A stretch of DNA of 5,531 nt, taken from Spirochaetales bacterium (GTDB lineage: Bacteria; Spirochaetota; Spirochaetia; ARS1246). Of this stretch, positions 1 through 4,777 are shown in pieces. Under the pieces are notes generated by a model. The model had not been told where the DNA came from and made no database searches. It saw only the letters and a program-made list of their open reading frames with translations. The first letter of the stretch is position 1. Each line of letters starts with the position of its first letter. The stretch lies in assembly GCA_018644745.1 (NCBI GenBank), contig JABGPX010000268.1:1-5531 (forward strand). The letters run 5' to 3'. The translations under genes and the position numbers were made by a program.

Positions 1-301
1 CCTCTCGTTTCGAGCTGAACTGCGATATCTCGCTATCCGACGAAAACTTCGCCATTAGATATTGCGGTGCATCGGAGGTCGACTTGCGGTAGTTCAACTT
101 GACCCCCGATAAGATGCCGACCAAACCGTAACCATCGCGTTTCGACTGCAGCTCTATCGATACTACCTCATCTATTTGGGGCAATCTGTCTTGCTGAAAA
201 ACCGCATTTATCCAGTTGGCTGTTACTTCTTCTGGCTTCTGCGGGAACTCGCCGGTTCCAAATGGCACGATTGGCTTTGAAGTCCGCCTTTCTTCCTCCA
301 C
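1..301 (-). CDS. Ecdysteroid-kinase-like / aminoglycoside phosphotransferase-type protein, N-terminal part (runs off the window)
   Basis: Reading leftward from GTG at 301-299, 100 codons stay open to the window edge. The start is chosen because GGAGG (complement of 308-312) lies 6 bases upstream. The translation has PEEVTANWINAVF at residues 23-35 and VVSIEL at 46-51. It continues with DGYGLVGILSGVKLNY at 56-71 and APQYLMAKF at 78-86. This succession (helix entering the fold, glycine-containing loop between two strands, then a strand ending in a lysine that would contact ATP) resembles the N-lobe of EcKinase-like phosphotransferases, which phosphorylate small-molecule hydroxyl groups. The catalytic loop is outside the window, so the substrate cannot be inferred. 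The frame is also open upstream of the GTG to a TAG at about 410, with no ATG in that stretch. Family call is by motif recognition only. Confidence 0.6.
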   Translation of the reverse strand, partial: MEEERRTSKPIVPFGTGEFPQKPEEVTANWINAVFQQDRLPQIDEVVSIELQSKRDGYGLVGILSGVKLNYRKSTSDAPQYLMAKFSSDSEISQFSSKRE

Positions 302-336
302 GACAAACCTCCAGTACGGCAGATGGTAGGTATAAA

Positions 337-468
337 CTAAGCATTGATCTTCTTGGCGGCAAGGATTGACTTGGATTCTGTGTTTGTGTCTCTTGTCGGA
401 TAGAATCTACAGTTATTCTTTCGTATCATCGGGTCTCCCGATGGCTCATCCTCTACATAAAAATCCAT
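337..468 (-). CDS. Possible small ORF, 43 aa, unknown
   Basis: An ATG at 468-466 is preceded by GGGGA 5 bases upstream and opens a 43-codon frame ending in TAG at 339-337. That stop is 35 bases before the GTG of the phosphotransferase gene. The product starts MDFYVEDEPSGDP, acidic at first and basic later, with no membrane segment and no family I recognise. It would be the upstream member of an operon with the phosphotransferase gene, or a leader peptide. It contains the hairpin at 427-443. Without homologues it could equally be a chance ORF, so it is included only because the ribosome-binding site and spacing are good. Confidence 0.22.
   Translation of the reverse strand: MDFYVEDEPSGDPMIRKNNCRFYPTRDTNTESKSILAAKKINA
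427..443. repeat. Short perfect hairpin
   Basis: CATCGGG at 427-433 and CCCGATG at 437-443 form a perfect 7-bp stem with a 3-base loop. No T-run follows on either strand, so it does not look like an intrinsic terminator. It lies inside the possible small ORF upstream of the phosphotransferase gene. Confidence 0.5.
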
Positions 469-513
469 CGTGATCCCCGCAAAAGCGATTGTTTTTCTCC
501 AGAAAAATCCATC
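459..513. repeat. Short direct repeat AAAAATCCATC, two copies
   Basis: AAAAATCCATC occurs at 459-469 and again at 503-513, a 44-base offset. On the minus strand the downstream copy supplies the start codon region of the possible 43-aa ORF. It may be a small duplication in otherwise featureless sequence. No function is apparent. Confidence 0.4.
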
Positions 514-590
514 TCGCCAGCATCATTCGCTAAAGTGTTGGCGTTACAGTGAAAGCCGCCGATACTCCTGATCGCGCGATTTTTAGAACA

Positions 591-652
591 CGCCGCCGCG
601 GGCGCGGCGCAGCGACCTTCTCGGGCTTCACCCCGGCGCCATTTGGCGCCGG
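591..652. repeat. GC-rich palindromic repeat with two hairpins
   Basis: CGCCGC at 594-599 pairs with GCGGCG at 604-609. CCGGCGCC at 633-640 pairs with GGCGCCGG at 645-652 around an ATTT loop. Both stems are perfect, and the block is far more GC-rich than its flanks. There is no T-tract. It resembles an extragenic palindromic (REP-like) repeat between brnA and the phosphotransferase region. Around it, 470-698 holds no recognisable gene: the 80-codon minus-strand frame through it is low-complexity and has no family resemblance. Confidence 0.5.
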
Positions 653-698
653 CCGTTCCAGCGGGCAAAAGCCACCGCTCGTAGATCCGAATCAATGA

Positions 699-959
699 TT
701 AGGATGCGTTCCTTTTATGACCTTCTACGTAGGAACGGAGCACCGCATTGATTCTCGTCTGATAGCCTTTCCCCCTGGATTGAAACCGCGCGAGAACATC
801 AGCGTCAAGCCGTAATGTCACCGGCTTCTTCTTTTCCGGATATTCAATGACAGCATTATCCCAAAAGGTATCATCAAGCTCGGGAATATCGGAGTAGTCT
901 ATCTCCTCATCTTGAATCCCTTCAAGCTTCCTCATTCGCTGTGCCTTCGCTGCACTCAT
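699..959 (-). CDS. brnA: BrnA-family antitoxin
   Basis: This 86-codon gene starts at ATG 959-957, with GGAGG 7 bases upstream. A further upstream start would add 21 residues but has no such site. The N-terminal half is acidic (LEGIQDEEIDYSDIPELDD, then FWDNAV), as in antitoxins that wrap around a basic toxin. The C-terminal half has KKPVTLRLDADVLARFQ followed by KGYQTRINAVLRSYVE, the ribbon-helix-helix DNA-binding fold of BrnA. Its start overlaps the end of the brnT reading frame by 38 bases, the usual brnTA arrangement. BrnA neutralises the BrnT ribonuclease and, in the characterised system, represses the operon. The gene looks intact. Because its partner is truncated and has lost its upstream region, how it is expressed is unclear, perhaps by read-through from the PIN pair. 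Confidence 0.88.
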   Translation of the reverse strand: MSAAKAQRMRKLEGIQDEEIDYSDIPELDDTFWDNAVIEYPEKKKPVTLRLDADVLARFQSRGKGYQTRINAVLRSYVEGHKRNAS

Positions 960-1202
960 AGTATTTCCTCCTCTCTCTCGCATTTGCCTTTCGAGCAGAA
1001 ATGATCCGAATTGTATCGTCACGTTCGGCGTTCACCGTGACACATATTCTCTTATCAATTCTACCAATAGTAATTTTTATAGTCTCTCCGTAGTCCTTTC
1101 GGTTGTCGACGGTCGTCACCCTTATAGAGCTGAAGATTTCCGTTGCATCGCCAAAGCTGACACCGTGCTTATCAAAATTACTACGGTTTTTTGTCTGGAT
1201 TC
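922..1202 (-). pseudogene. brnT: BrnT-family toxin, 5'-truncated and frameshifted
   Basis: The minus strand reads NRSNFDKHGVSFGDATEIF (about 1184-1130), then TIKITIGRIDKRICVTVN and DDTIRIISARKANARERRKY. These are the conserved blocks of the BrnT ribonuclease, ending in the basic arginine-rich helix. The family normally opens with an aromatic-WDP-x-K-N-x-x-N segment. Here bases at 1201-1193 still encode N/D-P-D, but in the -1 frame relative to NRSN. Six A's where five would keep frame (complement of 1186-1191) explain the shift. Immediately upstream is the stop codon of the neighbouring antitoxin (1205-1203), so the start codon is gone. The first start in frame is GTG at 1119-1117, giving only 65 residues without the first blocks. 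I infer an inactive toxin. A non-ATG start in the open frame upstream of NRSN cannot be strictly excluded. Confidence 0.8.
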
Positions 1203-1373
1203 TTATTTTATTAATTGTTTTTCTTTATATTTTCTTAATATTTCAAAAGCTTCATCATTTATTTCTGCATAGGTTTTCTGGGCATTATCCTCATGAATCT
1301 GATGGCGTATTTCATGTAATTCCCAGAGAACTTCATCTTCTTCCTTTGTATAGTCGTTCTTATAAGTTTCCAT
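1203..1373 (-). CDS. Putative antitoxin paired with the PIN-domain protein
   Basis: This 56-codon gene has ATG at 1373-1371 and GGAGG 8 bases upstream, the Shine-Dalgarno lying inside the end of the PIN gene. A TTG five codons earlier overlaps that site and is rejected. The product starts METYKNDYTKEEDEVLWELH, is strongly charged and predicted helical, and ends in KYKEKQLIK. I do not recognise a DNA-binding fold. Its size, charge, 14-base overlap with a PIN gene and position directly downstream fit the small antitoxin that accompanies this branch of PIN toxins. Its stop codon directly abuts the truncated brnT. It is as AT-rich as the PIN gene, so the two presumably moved together. Confidence 0.65.
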   Translation of the reverse strand: METYKNDYTKEEDEVLWELHEIRHQIHEDNAQKTYAEINDEAFEILRKYKEKQLIK

Positions 1374-1842
1374 ATTTATGACCTCCAAATAATTCTAATG
1401 AACCAATTTCTACGACTCCATATTTATTCTCTGCATTTATTTGATGTATTTTTCTAATAGGATTAATACTTACTATGTGTTTGAAATTCCATGATGCCAG
1501 CGATTCAATATTATTAACGGCTGCCGAGGCAATATGCATTGCATCCTCTCTTTCTGTTCCGGGTATAGCACCTTTATCTATATATTGATCTGCTAAATCA
1601 GAAATTTCCTTGTCTAAATCAAGTATTCTAAATGTATGTTCGAGTACCAGTGAAAGGATATTATCTTTTTTTTCTTCATTTTTGTATTTATTGATCTCTT
1701 GTATTGTTAGAGTAGAAATATATATTTCATAGCTATTTGCTTCATTCTCAAACCATTTTTGGGTGATAAGCTGCCTGAGCGGTTTGGTATAGCCAAAATA
1801 AGCGCTGGGAATAGATGTATCCAAATATATTTTCGTATTCAT
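1360..1842 (-). CDS. PIN-domain protein, VapC-like putative ribonuclease toxin
   Basis: This 160-codon gene has complete PIN features. The N-terminal strand with first acidic residue is IYLDTSIPSAYFG (D8). IYISTLTIQEI follows (E49). TEREDAMHIASAA supplies the third acid (D100), and SWNFKHI (119) is the site of the fourth polar residue. PIN proteins of this length act as Mg-dependent RNases, usually TA toxins. The downstream 56-aa gene overlaps it by 14 bases and its ribosome-binding site sits inside this gene, so the two are translationally coupled. Toxin-first order is the reverse of most vapBC operons. No strong Shine-Dalgarno precedes ATG 1842-1840. The region is much more AT-rich than its neighbours, pointing to recent transfer. 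No internal damage is seen. Confidence 0.85.
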   Translation of the reverse strand: MNTKIYLDTSIPSAYFGYTKPLRQLITQKWFENEANSYEIYISTLTIQEINKYKNEEKKDNILSLVLEHTFRILDLDKEISDLADQYIDKGAIPGTEREDAMHIASAAVNNIESLASWNFKHIVSINPIRKIHQINAENKYGVVEIGSLELFGGHKYGNL

Positions 1843-1956
1843 TTATTTCATTCTAATACAGTCAACAGTTTCATGGAAGTGTATTATTATATATCTATTT
1901 TCTTTTTATTATTTATTTTCTCCAATGTATATCTCTTTTTTTTAATCTTTTACAGA
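1843..1956 (-). promoter_or_regulatory. AT-rich leader of the PIN/antitoxin operon, possible -10 at 1886-1891
   Basis: The 114 bases upstream of the PIN gene are almost entirely A and T. On the minus strand a perfect TATAAT (complement of 1886-1891) lies 44 bases before the start codon. The hexamer 17 bases further up is a poor -35, and AT-rich DNA gives chance matches, so the promoter call is weak. The composition changes abruptly at about 1957, which probably marks one edge of the transferred cassette. Confidence 0.3.
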
Positions 1957-2081
1957 TAACGTCTAGCACGGTAGTTCGACGTCATTGGCGCGGTTTGTGC
2001 GAAAGCAGAAACCGTGACATTCCTCTCCAATATAGAAGACATATAACGTCGCGCATCACCTGCGCCATCGCAGGAGCGTAG
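1957..2081. other. Non-coding junction sequence with a hairpin
   Basis: Between the AT-rich cassette and the sulfatase relic I see no gene. CCTGCG at 2059-2064 and CGCAGG at 2069-2074 form a perfect 6-bp stem with a CCAT loop. It is followed by TAGCGACGG at 2079-2087, a nonamer also present in the GC-rich element near 4715-4723. The sulfatase-type reading frame begins only after TAG at 2079-2081, so this may be one edge of the event that removed the sulfatase N-terminus. Confidence 0.4.
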
Positions 2082-2950
2082 CGACGGGTTCGTGGGCGGC
2101 TGTCTCAGTATGCTATCGCCGTCGTTCTGGTATCGGATTCCCGGCGCCTGGCGTTCATTCGGCACGGTGAGCTGCACACCGGTGATTACGAACATGATCG
2201 GCTCGTTATAGACAGGGCACTCGTTTTCCTTAGGGAACACGGCAAGGGAGATGAACCCAAACCCTGGCTGCTTTGTGCCGGCTACGTATATCCCCATTGC
2301 CGTTTGCTGTTCCCTTGAGCTACTTCGAGATGTACCCGGCGGAAAAAGTCGATATGCCGGTGGACTGTGAGTTCCCGAATGTAAAAATGCATCCCTCTCT
2401 CCGCAACTACCAGGTACCCCATCGAGCCGGACTGTCGTCTGGTGAGTTTATCAAACGCGCTCGGGCTGCGTATTCGGGGATGATCAGCTGCTTTGATGAC
2501 TCTGTTGGTAAGTTGCTGGATGGGTTGGAGAGTCAAGGCACACTCGACAATACCGTAGTCGTTTTCATTTCTGATCACGGTAATACCATGGGCGAGCACG
2601 GTGTATTCTTCAAGAAAGGCCCTTATAGAGGATCAATTAGGGTTCCTGTAATCATCCAAGGCCCCGGAATCCCCGCCGGCAGAAAGGGTGAGGAGGTTGT
2701 CAGCCTTATTGATCTTTTTCCGACTCTGCAGGATCTGATGGGGCTTACCCCTGATGAATCAGTCCCGGACCGTCTTAACTAAGCGTATGTCCAGTACCAT
2801 GGTCACTTCTTTCCGCAGGCGCGGTATGCCATCGCTAAGAGAAATTTCAAGTACATTTGATTTAAAGACGAACGGCCCATGCTGTTCAACCTGCAGGATG
2901 ACCCGGATGAGCAAAGCGACCTGGCCGAGGAATATACGGTCTCAAGGAAA
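2082..2950 (+). pseudogene. Type I sulfatase, N-terminally truncated and multiply disrupted
   Basis: Type I sulfatases hydrolyse sulfate esters using a formylglycine made from a Cys/Ser in an N-terminal CxPSR-type motif; that part is absent. The relic starts in one frame after TAG 2079 with GELHTGDYEHDRLVIDRALV and PWLLCAGYVYPH. A 1-base deletion at about 2299 moves it to the frame reading PFAVPLSYFEMYPAEKVDMP. It continues with ARAAYSGMISCFDDSVGKLL and TVVVFISDHGNTMGEHG (metal-binding Asp and His), then KKGPYRGSIRVPVI (active-site Lys) and LIDLFPTLQDLMGL. TAA at 2780-2782 follows. The same frame resumes with YHGHFFPQARYAIAKRNFKY, then TGA at 2855-2857 and MLFNLQDDPDEQSDLAEEY. The link between DLMGL and YHGH is shorter than usual, so an internal deletion is likely. 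Resemblance fades after about 2950. Clearly nonfunctional. Confidence 0.88.
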
Positions 2951-3018
2951 GCCGGGGATAGCGGTACAAGTTGCTCTGCCCATCTCATGAAGAACACGAT
3001 CTCGGGACATCTACTCAT

Positions 3019-3318
3019 AGGCGTAACCCGTGGCGCATATCAATCGTCTGACGCCGGCCGGTGCTTGTACTCAGTAGGGACGATGTGATTGACCTCCTGC
3101 ACACCGCGACGGTTGCTCCAATAACATCGACCATCCACGGCGCGCCAAGCGAGGTAATCGTCGGAAATGAAGAAGGGTTAAAGCACGATTCGGCTGTAAA
3201 GCTGGATCACCTTCAAACTGTTCAACAATCGGGGCTGCACACCTTTGTTGGTCGCCTGTCTGACGCCAAACTTCGGGATGTCTGTAAGGCATTAGGCATC
3301 GCCCTCGGCTGTCTCTGA
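3019..3318 (+). pseudogene. MazF/PemK-family endoribonuclease toxin, start lost and nonsense codon
   Basis: From 3052 the frame reads RRPVLVLSRDDVIDLLHTAT, VAPITSTIHGAPSEVIVG, HDSAVKLDHLQTV and HTFVGRLSDAKLRDVCKALG. This is the MazF/PemK fold: the first strand, the P-I/L-T-S/T motif, the conserved D-S-x-V/A block, and the C-terminal helix. MazF toxins cut single-stranded mRNA. Upstream in the same frame 3031-3048 reads WRISIV, as expected after the usual RG-x-x-W start, but TGA at 3049-3051 separates it from RRPV; GGA (Gly) would restore the motif. No ATG remains where the gene should begin (3016-3021 is CAT AGG). Initiation at GTG 3061 would give 85 residues missing the first strand. No MazE-like antitoxin is recognisable upstream, where the sulfatase relic ends. 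I infer a dead orphan toxin. Confidence 0.78.
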
Positions 3319-3540
3319 TTTTCGTCTCTGCAAATGTATTTCTGGAACGGTCGCGTAAGTCCAACATAGTACTTCTCACCTCATGTAATAGCAATTGCTT
3401 AACTATGGATATTAGGACTTGTGGTGCCATCTTCAGAACGCATCGATGCCGGAGTGCAAGAAATGCAAGCAGAAGCTTCACGCATCGCCGGGCTGATTAC
3501 CGAAACGCTCCCTGCATAGCCTTGGCCGGTTCGTCAAAAA
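3319..3540 (+). other. Intergenic stretch with a relic C-terminal ORF (3421-3519)
   Basis: No complete gene is seen. A plus-strand frame at 3421-3519 ends in TAG and reads PSSERIDAGVQEMQAEAS then RIAGLITETLPA, an amphipathic helical tail with natural-looking codon use. Upstream, the frame is closed by TAA at about 3402. It looks like the last 30 or so codons of a lost gene, but I cannot assign a family. The remainder (3319-3402) holds nothing I can support. Confidence 0.25.
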
Positions 3541-3582
3541 ACTATACGCAACTCCATTTGCATATAGTATGACTATACGCAA
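3541..3582. promoter_or_regulatory. Three-copy operator-like repeat
   Basis: ACTATACGCAA occurs at 3541-3551 and 3572-3582 in direct orientation, and TTGCATATAGT at 3558-3568 is its reverse complement with one mismatch. Copies one and two form an imperfect palindrome with a 6-base centre. The two direct copies start 31 bases apart, about three helical turns. This looks like binding sites for a dimeric repressor, as in autoregulated TA or phage-type operons. TATAAA at 3592-3597 with ATGACT 17 bases upstream is a possible promoter overlapping the third copy. Just beyond, AAGGA at 3597-3601 precedes TTG at 3608-3610, opening a frame (LSALDKSDRVG) that soon runs antisense into the DUF2442 gene. 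The regulated gene may therefore have been replaced. Confidence 0.55.
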
Positions 3583-3641
3583 TAACAGCTGTATAAAAGG
3601 AAAGACATTGTCTGCGCTGGACAAATCGGACCGCGTGGGTC

Positions 3642-3899
3642 TTAGGCGACAGAATCCATTGATTTCAAATCATAGAGTGCTTCCGGTGCAAAATCCGCAC
3701 CATTTGGCCACACTACCGTCTGTGCAATAGGATCAATTGTTACTTTTGCGAAAAAAACCGGATCTTTCAGTGGTTTAAAAACAGGGCCTTTTAATAGAGG
3801 TTTTACATCAACAATTTTCACCGTTCCATCATCGAATGCTAACCTCAAGATAAAATCTTTTATTACTTCAACATCAAGTACGTGCAAAATATCATTCAT
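3642..3899 (-). CDS. DUF2442 domain protein
   Basis: This 85-codon gene begins at ATG 3899-3897, with GGAG 9 bases upstream. It starts six bases after the tandem TAG TAA that closes the DUF4160 gene, so the two form an operon. The product contains VLDVEVIKDFILRLAFDDG, VDVKPLLKGPVFKPLKDP, FFAKVTID and VVWPNGADFAPEALYD, the whole DUF2442 pattern of a small beta-rich protein. DUF2442 proteins are commonly encoded beside DUF4160 proteins and are often annotated as components of a possible TA-like module; I know of no established biochemical role to assign. This member appears complete and undamaged although its partner is frameshifted. Confidence 0.85.
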   Translation of the reverse strand: MNDILHVLDVEVIKDFILRLAFDDGTVKIVDVKPLLKGPVFKPLKDPVFFAKVTIDPIAQTVVWPNGADFAPEALYDLKSMDSVA

Positions 3900-3905
3900 C
3901 GCTTA

Positions 3906-4204
3906 CTACTCCAAACCAGGTATCCATTTTAATTCTTTTTGCTTCCTTGCCAATTCCCAATCTTGATTCAATTGATCTTCATATTTTTCGGCCCACTCTT
4001 TTACATGGAAAGTGCTCTCAGTGGTAATTTCCCTTTCAAAACATTTCTATTTTCTACCAGAATTTCGGCTTCAAACTGGCCATAAATCGCATGGAAATGA
4101 GGAGGATTATGTTCACTGAAATACATATAGATCACTATTCCCAGGAATTCACTGATCCTTGGCAGAAACCTAGTATAGATGGAAACTTTAGGGTATACAA
4201 TCAT
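3906..4204 (-). pseudogene. DUF4160 domain protein, -1 frameshift near the C-terminus
   Basis: The minus strand reads LPRISEFLGIVIYMYFSEHN, PPHFHAIYGQFEAEILVE, and VLKGKLPLRALS, the core of DUF4160 with its PPHFHA motif. It then hits TAA at 4003-4001. Moving back one base at 4007 opens HVKEWAEKYEDQLNQDWELA and ends WIPGLE with TAG at 3908-3906. Spliced, the protein has the family's usual length (about 86 residues from LPRISEF) and its typical WELA ending, so a single-base deletion is the simplest reading. Family members often start MPRISEF; here that codon is CTG at 4165-4163, and the only ATG upstream in frame is 4204-4202, adding 13 unrelated residues. The start region may thus be damaged too. 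No canonical slippery heptamer is present, so programmed frameshifting is unlikely, but a sequencing error is possible. Confidence 0.82.
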
Positions 4205-4294
4205 TCTGCCATTCCCCTACTATTTCATGCCTTTACCCAACGCACCCTTTTAGAGAAAATCGCACTCCCAAAACCCGCAGATGACTCACTGAAG
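4178..4294 (+). pseudogene. Fragment resembling a HigB/phage Gp49-type RelE-superfamily toxin
   Basis: A plus-strand frame reads DGNFRVYN, AIPLLFHAFTQRT, LEKIALPKPADDSLK. Toxins of the phage-derived Gp49/HigB family contain FRV, a strand like I-x-LLHAF-x-K-K-T-Q-K-T-P, then E-I-x-L-A. The fragment matches this order if the QKTP tetrapeptide is deleted and A became P. The N-terminal half is missing and the segment abuts the start of the DUF4160 gene at about 4165. No HigA-like antitoxin follows. It is a short match made by eye and could be coincidence. Confidence 0.35.
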
Positions 4295-4446
4295 TGCCTT
4301 CGAAGACAAGTGCAGATACTCATTCGGTACGTGAAAATCCTCATTGCGGTGATTCACTTCGCCGAAGAGCATTGAATGAAAGCTTTTCTTGTTTAGGTGG
4401 TTCCAATATCAGTTGGCCCTGTGTACTTTTGTGTGTACTACGTCAG
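4295..4446. other. No recognisable gene
   Basis: The plus-strand frame stays open to TGA at 4373-4375 and reads LRRQVQILIRYVKILIAVIH, a short hydrophobic segment with no family I can name. Beyond it I see no coding pattern, no RNA structure and no strong terminator up to the phased repeats. Confidence 0.3.
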
Positions 4447-4490
4447 CGAACTAACAGGAACCAATACGAACTAACACGAAGATACTCGAA
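4447..4490. repeat. GAA motifs phased every 10 bp, with direct repeat CGAACTAACA
   Basis: CGAACTAACA occurs at 4447-4456 and 4467-4476, exactly 20 bp apart. The tetramers CGAA, GGAA, CGAA, CGAA and CGAA begin at 4447, 4457, 4467, 4477 and 4487, one per helical turn. The array ends about 70 bases before the tRNA fragment. Such phased repeats beside an attachment site can be arm-type integrase sites, excisionase or nucleoid-protein sites, or curved DNA; which applies here is inference. Confidence 0.5.
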
Positions 4491-4560
4491 TAAACGACAA
4501 CTGAGCGTGTCTATAAATCGTTACAATATAATAACTTACACCACCTTATTTTTGAGCTCT

Positions 4561-4605
4561 GGCCTTCTAAGCCGTAGGTCGAAGGTTCGAATCCTTCTGG
4601 ACGTA
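4561..4605 (+). pseudogene. 3' half of tRNA-Arg(UCU), attachment-site fragment
   Basis: The sequence contains an anticodon loop CTTCTAA (4564-4570) with anticodon TCT, the 3' anticodon strand GCCGT, and a 5-base variable loop. The T-arm GAAGG-TTCGAAT-CCTTC (4581-4597) has a perfect 5-bp stem. The acceptor strand TGGACGT (4598-4604) and an A discriminator follow; no CCA is encoded. The anticodon stem fails upstream of about 4561, and no D-arm or matching 5' acceptor strand is seen, so this is not a working tRNA. A tRNA 3' half of this kind is what tyrosine-recombinase integration into a tRNA gene leaves at an element's far end. Confidence 0.85.
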
Positions 4606-4663
4606 AAAAGAGAACTCCCATACGGGAGTTCTTTTTTTATGTGGTGCCAGAAGGATTCGAACC
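4584..4663. repeat. 17-bp inverted copies of the tRNA T-arm around the terminator
   Basis: GGTTCGAATCCTTCTGG at 4584-4600 is perfectly repeated in reverse complement at 4647-4663. The terminator hairpin lies between, so the whole segment is a large palindrome. On the minus strand the second copy continues CACCA, resembling a second tRNA 3' end that encodes CCA and faces the first one. Confidence 0.8.
4605..4638 (+). terminator. Intrinsic terminator after the tRNA fragment
   Basis: AGAACTCCC (4611-4619) and GGGAGTTCT (4624-4632) form a perfect 9-bp stem with an ATAC loop, followed by seven T's (4632-4638). The AAAAA at 4605-4609 could let it work in the opposite direction too. Its place right after the tRNA 3' end suggests it was the native terminator of the tRNA gene and moved with it. 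Confidence 0.88.
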
Positions 4664-4777
4664 GGAGGAGCGGCGCGAGCGATTAGCGAGCTCATCCGCG
4701 CAAGGACGCGCGGATAGCGACGGAGAAGGGCCCGGAAGACGAGGGCAGGATGCCCGAGGATGGAGGGCGAATCCTTC
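4650..4777. mobile_element. GC-rich palindromic element with tRNA-T-arm-like terminal inverted repeats
   Basis: GAAGGATTCG (4650-4659) and CGAATCCTTC (4768-4777) are perfect 10-bp inverted ends of a 128-bp GC-rich segment. Inside it, ATCCGCGC (4694-4701) pairs with GCGCGGAT (4708-4715), and GGGC (4743-4746) pairs with GCCC (4752-4755). There is no transposase. The outer right end extends into GACGTAA, making 4768-4786 a direct repeat of tRNA positions 4588-4606 (17 of 19 identical). It looks like a small non-autonomous or REP-like repeat sitting in tRNA-derived sequence. Confidence 0.55.

Noticed and set aside
453..695. Minus-strand 80-codon frame
   Set aside because: Most of it is the GC-rich palindrome; no family resemblance and no convincing ribosome-binding site.
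1957..2060. Integron attC site suggested by ATAACGTCTAGC and several TA cassettes
   Set aside because: I could not find matching RYYYAAC and GTTRRRY core sites in inverted arrangement, and the genes lie on both strands, unlike a cassette array.
1950..2297. Minus-strand 115-codon frame
   Set aside because: It is antisense to the first part of the sulfatase relic, whose plus-strand frame has recognisable motifs; the minus-strand product has none.
2282..2599. Minus-strand 105-codon frame
   Set aside because: Antisense to the sulfatase core; no independent start signal or motif.
3071..3481. Minus-strand 136-codon frame
   Set aside because: It is antisense to the MazF-type gene, is rich in arginine and leucine as shadow frames often are, and matches no family.
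4294..4686. Plus-strand 130-codon frame across the tRNA fragment
   Set aside because: It runs through the tRNA half, terminator and inverted T-arm, so it cannot be a real gene.
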